DNA of 64,000 nt, from positions 198,161,887-198,225,886 of the forward strand of contig CP136062.1 in the NCBI GenBank assembly GCA_032622095.1, given 5' to 3'. The first letter of the stretch is position 1. Each line of letters begins with the position of its first letter. The notes under the pieces were generated by a model. That model saw only the letters and a program-made list of their open reading frames with translations, ran no database searches and was not told the origin of the DNA. Positions 56,858-64,000 of this stretch are shown piece by piece. Made by a program: the position numbers and the translations under genes. The stretch is from Siphonodentalium dalli (Eukaryota; Mollusca; Scaphopoda; Gadilida; Siphonodentaliidae).

Positions 56858-57916
56858 GATTTGTTCTATATCCATCAGTGATTTTTCAAGATCGCGGGTA
56901 TAGATTTTGGAGTAATTGTCACGTGACTTCTGGTTAGCAACCGTGTGGAAATTGCGAAAAACGCGGAATTTGAAATGAAACATCGCGATAAAAATGAAAG
57001 TAACCACTTCACAACTTACGAAGAATTCACATGTGATTTAAGTCTATTAATTTCATTTATACCAATTTCGTTGGTCAGCTTAATGAATACGAAAAATGAA
57101 GAAGTCATGACGATAATCCAGACAAGATTTTACAATCCACGACACGTCTTGTCAATTTGACATGTCGTCTCCATCGTGACCACTGCATGATGTTACATAA
57201 ATTATTCTTAGCGTTATGTCGCCGAAAAAAGGCAAATTTGAGGCACATCATATGTGGTTGCTCCACCACGTGTCACGTACGATTCATATTACAGACCTTG
57301 CTAAAGGTTAAAGCATCGACATATGTTCAGAAAATAATATTCAGACTAAAATATTTGAACTTACAGCACGATTAGCGGTGTTGTTAACAAATCACTGTAA
57401 CAGTTTTATTTATAACAATGTACACGCACAATTTCCTTATTGGAGAACTAATGATACTGATAATTGAGAATTAATGGAGAATTCGATGTCCCGAAGACGT
57501 CGGAATTTCACGAGCCGCAGTCTTCTGTCGCACAATACACAATATTTACGGCTAACTCAGAAAGTGCGCCGAGAAGCATAAGAGGCACCAAGACGACATG
57601 AAGCTGTTAAGGTCATTGCCGAGGAACATATTACGCCATTAGCAGAAACCATCACACACCACCCTCTTCTTCAGAGAATCCACCAACAAAAAGAGATAAA
57701 AGGAAAAAAATATTGTTTATGTTTCTAATTAAAAGTTAAATATGAGTAGTAAAGGGATAGATCTTTCGGGTTTTTGGACCATCCCGCGGCTAGTCCTCTC
57801 AAACTTTGATTGGACGAACCACGTAACTCGCATAGTGATATAACGGACAAGTCTATACCATTGTCTCGTCCCATACAACTCACTTTGCTCATGCAGAAAT
57901 GTGACATTAAAAGGTG
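56858..57916. other. Unassigned intron stretch
   Basis: 57486-57720 reads as a lysine/arginine-rich segment broken by a stop (SRRRRNFTSRS, QKVRREA) that could be a decayed mobile-element protein. No support for an intact gene. Confidence 0.35.
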
Positions 57917-60900
57917 TAGTCCAGGAGATATTGGTAGACCTCTGCACCCCAACATGACTCAACTTCACCCCACTAATTTTCTTTCTTAATGTCTCCTCTA
58001 ATTTGTTTCGGTTGTTAACAAGAAAAATAAGTGGCTGCAGAGACTCCAGACAAGATGGCGCCCATCGTGGCGGCCATTTTTTTTATATGCACCAGGTCTC
58101 TTTGATCGCCGTTATAGTAAAGATGATGTCACATGCGGTCTTGTTTTAATATACAACCCTTACAAATTAGCCAAAAATCCGACACAAAAATCCAATATGG
58201 CGGCCAAGATGGCTGTCGAAATGTGAAAAATTGCTATTTTTCGGACATTTCACCACCTTTCATTTGTCTCTGTGGGAAAATATTCGTATCTTGACGCGAT
58301 TTTATAAATTTATCGTCTAGAAAGATCATTGGCGAATACATAACATACATTCCTTGCCGGACATTTATGTCAGATATCACGTTTTCCCAAATGGCGGTCA
58401 AAGCCAAAACGACGCTAATAACGCAATGTCTGTTTCGAATCAATGAGTGTTATTGCTATTATTACTCCAGCCATGATTATATGTGTGCAGGAGATACCCG
58501 GGCTAGGATTCTTCTTTTACCTGAGTTGGGGAATATTTATCCAAATTCAAGATGGCAGCCAAAATGGCCACCAGAAATAGTAAAATCTCCGAAAATCGCT
58601 GTTTTTAACATCAGTGAGAGTTATTGTCACGACAACTCCACACCTGCTTACTATTGTGAGTTGGGAACACTGAGTCGAAGAACTGTCCTTATATTGCATC
58701 CAAATAAAGTCCCCCAAATCCAAAATGGCGCCCACAATGGCGGACAGATTTAGAAAAATCACCGAAAATCCCTCATATTCACATCATTGGGCATTATTGT
58801 CGAGACAACTCCACACATGCTTACAGCTGAGTTGGAAATACTGTGGTGAAGTAATTACCTTACATCATATGCAAGAAATGGTTTCCAAATCTAAGATGGC
58901 GGCCAAAATGGCGTCCGATATTTGAAAACACGCCTATATTCCTTTACTTTCTTACGATGGGCGTTATTGTTTCGCGAATTCTACCCACCATTACATGTTG
59001 ATATGGAATATTGATATGAAATATTCATTTGAGTTTGGCAATTGATACTCAAGGTAAAGATGGCAGCTAAACTGGATGCCAGAAATTTATATTTTCACAT
59101 ACAAATTTCAACTTGTTGTCATAATATCGATATGTATGCACGAAACTATACATAAACCATCTATTAGTTCAACTTAAAACGTATCAAAACGCATAACATT
59201 GCTCGTATCCTTCTGGAAGTACGAAAACCCACAATTAATATCGCGATGTGGCATTTCGAAATCCATTCGACACTTCGCGCCGATAATGGCCGTAACCGTA
59301 GGTGCGCCGAATAGCCATATTAGAACAATTACCTGATAACAGATCTGGACCAGTTTCCATTTCTTTGCTTGATAAATCTAGGTCGCTCACACCGACAAAG
59401 TATTCAACACTTCCTGTGAGAAGGGTCCCTATAACCATAACGTTTCAAACATTTAATTTTCCGGTGTCTAGCTTAAGATTTTAAATACTTGCTAAATATG
59501 GGATTTGTTCGTCATCTTGAACTAGAAAGGCATATGGTCGATACGTATACAAGCTTACAGAAGGTCATCTCTATGTATATCTTTCTCATACCCCATGGGG
59601 GATAACGACATGTACACCTGTCGAACCTCCCAGTTAACTAGTCACTTCTCAATAGATAGTTCAACTCACAAACTTAGCGTTATTGGCATACGTAGACAAC
59701 TTCGGCAGTGTTTCGAAGGTAGCTAGCTGTCTCATTCCCTTGGACAGATGCCTATCTGCTAAGGAGAAGACCATAATGTGCCGACTACCCACACTTGACC
59801 ATGATCCTAAGCAAACTGTGTGACGTCCCGCAGTCGTCTCATCGAATAGCTCCCAGCAGAGAAGAATAATCTCTCGGTGCTAGTTTGTGGACATGCGCCA
59901 TGACAGTGGGAACGAAATGGGCCACGGTATACACCCCTACACCAGGTGCATGATTCAGATATAGAATGTCATGCGTGTTGGTGTTTTTGGTGTGATAAGA
60001 TTATATTTCCACATCCGTTTCAAGGCCGTTCTGAATCAACTTGACCAGACGTATAATTTTGTCTGGATAATACTATCCTAGCCTCACCAGAACAGTCGGA
60101 TAGGCTAAAGGATAATGTCTTTATAGAATGAAGGTATACGTTGTTGTTATCCTCTCCCATGGTTAGTGTTAGTATGTGGGCGTTATTATTCAAGAAAATG
60201 TAAGGAACTGGTGCATTTATTTCATTGTGTGTTTGAACAACTATTTATATTCTCGACGGCAATGGATGTGGACGTTGGTGAACGTGACCTTTATGATCAT
60301 ATAGCTTTATATTATATAACTTTAGAATATAGTACTTAATATGTCTCATACAGGACAATGGTTTTGAATGGTGATGCTACCAAGAACTCACTTGGTGTAC
60401 CCAACGTAGGTTAAACAATGCAAGAACTCATCAAAGTAACATTCCTCTAGATGTTCTTCGCGTTGAACATTTCACCCTTGTGTTGATGGCATTGTACTTT
60501 CTTGAACCATACCGACCACCACCCAGCGTGAGTATGACATATCAACTATCAAATGCATCGTCCTTAAGACTACATCCCAGTCTGGTGGGGCTTATATAGT
60601 AGTAGCCAATGGTACACGCCTGGTCCAGTTGATTAAGAACGGCTTCCAAACGGATTGGAAGATACAATCTTAGCACACAAGGAAAGCAAAGCCACATGAG
60701 ATCATGTCTGAATCTAAAAGATACCCAAATAAGGGGCGGTGCAGTCATGGTCCAATTTCATTTCCACTATCATGACACATGCCCACGAACTAGCACCGCG
60801 TGTATTGTTATTATCTGCTTGGATCTGTACGGTGAGACAATTGCTGGACGCCACCAGTACTTATGATCATGGTCAAGAAGTGTGGGCATATTATGCATTA

Positions 60901-62860
60901 TGGTATTCTATGCCTTAGCAGAAAGGCATCCGTCAAATGTTAGGCTTTCAACATTCGAAGCCATATACAGAAGTTGTCCGGCTACGTCATACGAGAATAT
61001 GTGAATTGATGAACCATATATTGAGAAGTGGCTGGATGGGAAGATCACCAGATGTACATTTTGTTATCCACATTAGGTAACCAAATCTGAAAAATACGCA
61101 GATAGAGAGGTCCTTCTGAAAGCTAGTATACGCATCGACCGCATACCTTTCTAGTTTATCACGCAAGATGACGCTCAGATCCCATATGTAGCATTTGAAT
61201 TATACCATAAGCTACCATGAATGAAGCTCGCCAAGAATAAGGATAAGAATTCCCAGCTTTCGAGACAAACACGTGAGCTTGAAACCGGCATATGTGTTGT
61301 TTGAAACATTTCGATTAGTGGGACCCTTCTACCAAGAAGTGTATAAAACTGTGTTGGTGTGCGCGAGATAGATTAAATTAAATGTGGCGAAGAGACGGAT
61401 GCTGGTCCAGATAATGTTGAATGTGGTAAATCAGAATAAGCTCAGGTACTGTTGATTTGAATCTTGGAAGTCATAACATGACTATTCGGCGCACCCATAT
61501 ACGGTTATGAGAATGGATTTAGTGGAGAATGGATTTCGAAATGCCACATCGCGATTTTTGTTGGTTTTCATCCTTCAGAAGGCGACGACCTATGTTGGAA
61601 CTAAAAGATGGCTTATGTACCGTTTCGTCCAATCCATACATATTGATATATGACAAAAAGTTGAAATTAGTATGTGACAATTTCGACTTCTTTTCAATTT
61701 CTGGCCGCCAGTTTGGCAGCCATATTGACTGTGAGAGTTGGCCAAACTCAAATGAATACTTCATATCAATGTTCCATATGAACATGTAATTTTGGGTAAA
61801 ATTCGCGCAACAATAACGCCCATAGTAAGAAAGTAAAGGAATGTAAGCTTGTTTTCAAATTTCGGACGCCATTTTGGCCGCCATCTTAGATTTGGAAAAC
61901 AATTTCCTTCATCAGATGCAAGGTAATTACTTCACCTCAGTATTTCCAAATCAACTGTCAACTGTGTGGAGTTTACTCGACAATAATGCCCAATGATGTT
62001 AAAATGAGGGAATTTCGGTGATTTTTCAAAATTTGTCCGCCATTGTGGACGCCATTTTGGATTTGTGGGACTTTTATTTGGATGTGATATAAGGACAATT
62101 CTTCGCCTTAGTGTTCCCAACTCACAATAGTAAGCAGGTGTGGAGTTGTCGTGAAAATAACTCTCAATGATGTTAAAATCAGCGATTTTTCTATTTCTGG
62201 TGGCCATTTTGGCCGCCATCTTGAATTTGGGTGAATATTCCTCAACTCAGGTATAAGAGGAATCCTAGCTCGAGTATCTCCTGCACATATATACGCATGG
62301 TTTTTGTTATGATGGCAATAACATTCATTGATTCGAAACAGACATTGCGTCATTAGCGTCGATTTGGCTTTGACTGGATTATACCGGCATTTGGGAAAAC
62401 GTGATATCGGACACAAATTTCTAGCAAGGAATGTATATTACGGTCCCTGTGTGTTCGCAAATGACTCTTCTGGACGATAAATGTATAAAATCGCGTCAAG
62501 GTGCCAATATCTTCACACAGAGACAAACGAAAGGTGGTGAAATGTCCGAAAAATAGCAAATTTTCACTTTTCGGCGGCCATCTTGGCCGCCATATTGGAT
62601 TTTTGTGTCGGATTTTTCACTAATTTGTAAGGGTTGTATATTACCATAACGAATCGAACGGAAAACAAGAACGCATGTGACACCATCTTTACTATAACGG
62701 CGATCAAAGAGACCTGGTGCATATAAAAAAAAATGGCCGCCATGATGGAGTCTCTGCGGCCACTTTTTGTTCTTGTAGAGGAGACATTAAGAAAGAAAAT
62801 TTGTGGGGTGAAGTTAAGTCCCGGGGGTGGGGTGCAGAGAACCAATATCTCCTGGACTAG
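57917..62860. mobile_element. 4.94-kb palindrome (giant foldback), arms ~2.3 kb
   Basis: The outer ends match exactly over 19 bp: TAGTCCAGGAGATATTGGT at 57917-57935 and its complement at 62841-62859. Inverted matching continues inward at constant offset: 57978-57999 with 62778-62799, 58192 with about 62580, 59250 with about 61530, 59890 with about 60780, and 60020 with about 60640. A centre of about 300 bp lies near 60.2-60.5 kb. The outer 1.3 kb of each arm is a tandem of six ~160-195 bp sub-units, each carrying AAAATGGCGGCCAAAATGG-type text. Arm divergence is about 15-25% by eye, so the structure is old. There is no coding sequence and no clear target duplication. Confidence 0.8.
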
Positions 62861-63429
62861 CGGGTGATTTTGAGAAAGACTTGTGTGTGAATATATTGGG
62901 GAAAGCGTTAATTTCTTCTTTCAAACCTACATTCTGAGTATAGCAAAAGGCACGTTTTTATGAGTATTCCCAACCATTTAGGAACATGGTTATTGTGTTT
63001 TTGTTGCGCAGAAAAAACAAATTTCAGTGAAATTTAGATAATTTCTTGTATAGTTGGTAAAATTTTCAACCGTTGGTAATTTCATGACCGACAAAACTTA
63101 GTTGGAAAGTTTACACCACATAGGTCTGAAATACATCCCAAACTTAAGGGGTGTCAGGTTGGAAATTTCCAACAGTTGGAAAGCTCTGGGTACCAGTTGG
63201 ATAGTTCCAACCCAAGGGCAGGGTGCTTTTTAACCATATTTGAGAGCTATAAATCTCTCAGAAATTTCGTAATTTGTTTAAATGCATCAAAATAAACCAC
63301 AAATGAAGGAATATGTTTCCAACATTACTAAAAATACCATTGCCCCACTGCACCCCGGTTCGTGCGCAGTTTCGACGACTTCTGGGTGTGGACCCGCGAT
63401 TGTGATATTTCATTCTGTTTATATTTTAG
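62861..63429. other. Unassigned intron stretch before exon 4
   Basis: GTTGGAAA and TTTCCAAC words recur at 63100-63200, forming small inverted pairs. Nothing else was recognised. Confidence 0.4.
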
Positions 63430-63623
63430 TTACCAGCAGCAACTCGGTGGAGCAGAAACAACATTCAGTAGGGATTTCCACATCGCACATACGTGGGGAG
63501 GATGCCATAACGATCAGGCGTGGATAACCGTAATCGAAGGGTGGCATGCGTGTGTGTTCGACCAGCATACCGCATATCCGCAGTTTATGTATTCAACAAA
63601 ATCGACAGTGGCAAGATCCGCTG
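63430..63623 (+). CDS. Exon 4: GGC..D..W segment of the extracellular domain
   Basis: The acceptor TTTCATTCTGTTTATATTTTAG is pyrimidine-rich. A second in-frame AG at 63468 would drop 13 residues and has a poor tract, so 63430 is preferred. The first base completes the Arg codon left by exon 3 (phase 2). The peptide runs YQQQLGGAETTFSRDFHIAH, TWGGCHNDQAWITVIEG, WHACVFDQHTAYPQFMYS, TKSTVARSA. The F-x-R-x-F-x-I...GGC-x2-D-x2-W and YPQFMYS blocks complete the domain begun in exons 2-3; the two cysteines probably form a disulphide. The donor is GCTG|GTAAGA (phase 1). Further exons lie beyond the window. Confidence 0.8.
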
Positions 63624-64000
63624 GTAAGAACACTTCTACATCTCCGGTATAAAGCTCCGTGTTGAGATCTACAGTTATATACGATACAGCCAAACTGAGT
63701 CTATGGGGTTGGTTGTGGTCGATCTGATGATCTGCGCTATCTCTCATTTATCATGAGCAATTGTAGACCGCGGCCCAGAAAAGACGGATTCGTCCCATTA
63801 CCCCATTTTGCTGGAACGTCGAATTATATGGTTTAGTTGCCAATTTAAGGTTATAAAACGCAACAAAAAATATCCCCATGCATGCACACTACAGATATGA
63901 GGACTTCTTGCCTATAAATTTCAAATCAAAATTTTAATTGTCTATTTTCGCTGTAAATAGAACATTATTGACGATACGCGTACATGAAGTAAACGCTGGT
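63624..64000 (+). other. Start of intron 4, running off the window
   Basis: Begins GTAAGAAC. No further exon was recognised before the right edge. Confidence 0.6.

Larger units (their letters stand above)
50784..63429 (+). other. Intron 3 (12.6 kb) of the PAN-domain gene
   Basis: GTTAGT start and TTTATATTTTAG end. It is filled by foldback elements and the CRE-bearing minisatellite listed separately. Confidence 0.65.

Noticed and set aside
58367-62416. Open frames of 95-128 codons in both arms of the palindrome, sharing NDNSTPAYYCELGTL-like text
   Set aside because: The shared peptides only reflect inverted DNA identity of the arms and the ~170-bp sub-repeat. No start or splice context, and the frames read through repeat units.
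63469-63623. Shorter exon 4 starting after the AG at 63468
   Set aside because: In frame, but the tract before it is purine-rich; the AG at 63429 has a strong pyrimidine tract and keeps the same frame.
1-64000. CRISPR array, prokaryotic operon or phage features
   Set aside because: The window has splice sites, eukaryotic retroelements and long introns. Tandem arrays lack unique spacers of constant length; the 52-bp array is a plain minisatellite.

Overview
The window is nuclear DNA from an animal. It shows GT-AG introns of 7.5, 24.5 and 12.6 kb, poly-A-tailed retroelements, non-LTR reverse-transcriptase remnants, Helitron ends and many foldback and minisatellite repeats. The AT-rich composition, the frequent tacatgta-type words and the repeat style (AAAATGGCGGCC tandems, TGACCTTGACCTTCAAAATGGTCAA tandems, AGCGC hairpin repeat) suggest a marine lophotrochozoan, most likely a mollusc. 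That placement is inference; no gene here proves it.

One gene can be assembled with confidence. It lies on the + strand and has four exons at 18196-18460, 25962-26119, 50620-50783 and 63430-63623, running off the right edge. Exon phases match at every junction (1, 0, 2, then 1 outgoing). The first 260 codons give a signal peptide, a PAN/Apple-like cysteine module, and a roughly 170-residue tryptophan- and cysteine-bearing extracellular domain split over exons 2-4. Its 45 kb span is almost all repeats. A short exon at 30592-30620, inside intron 2, resembles the start of the mitochondrial assembly factor COA6, but no second exon could be found. A possible 3' terminal exon of an unknown gene ends at 1178.

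The rest is repeat landscape. 1-660: minisatellite ending in a Helitron 3' terminus. 2.8-4.5 kb: a minisatellite that reverses orientation. 5-5.9 kb: tandem 390-bp repeat. 6.1-14 kb: an old dispersed repeat split by a 4.04-kb inverted-repeat element with target duplication. 18.7-22.2 kb: inverted-ended block holding a retroposon that joins a U4 snRNA start to a U2 snRNA start. 29.5-30.4 kb: TIR element with an internal palindrome. 32.7-33.8 kb: second Helitron end and a second copy of the snRNA-headed retroposon body. 35-46 kb: tandem repeats, a LINE C-terminus, hairpins and a repeat family carrying RFX X-box-like palindromes. 47.9-50.5 kb: LINE fragment between 0.55-kb direct repeats. 50.9-52.5 kb: nested foldback. 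55.1-56.3 kb: a 22-bp minisatellite that becomes a 52-bp array with a CRE site (TGACGTCA) in most units. 56.3-56.9 kb: element with identical 83-bp TIRs. 57.9-62.9 kb: a nearly 5-kb palindrome.

The most notable items are the U4-U2 chimeric retroposon, the CRE-bearing array, the giant palindrome, and the unusual concentration of foldback structures within the introns of one gene.
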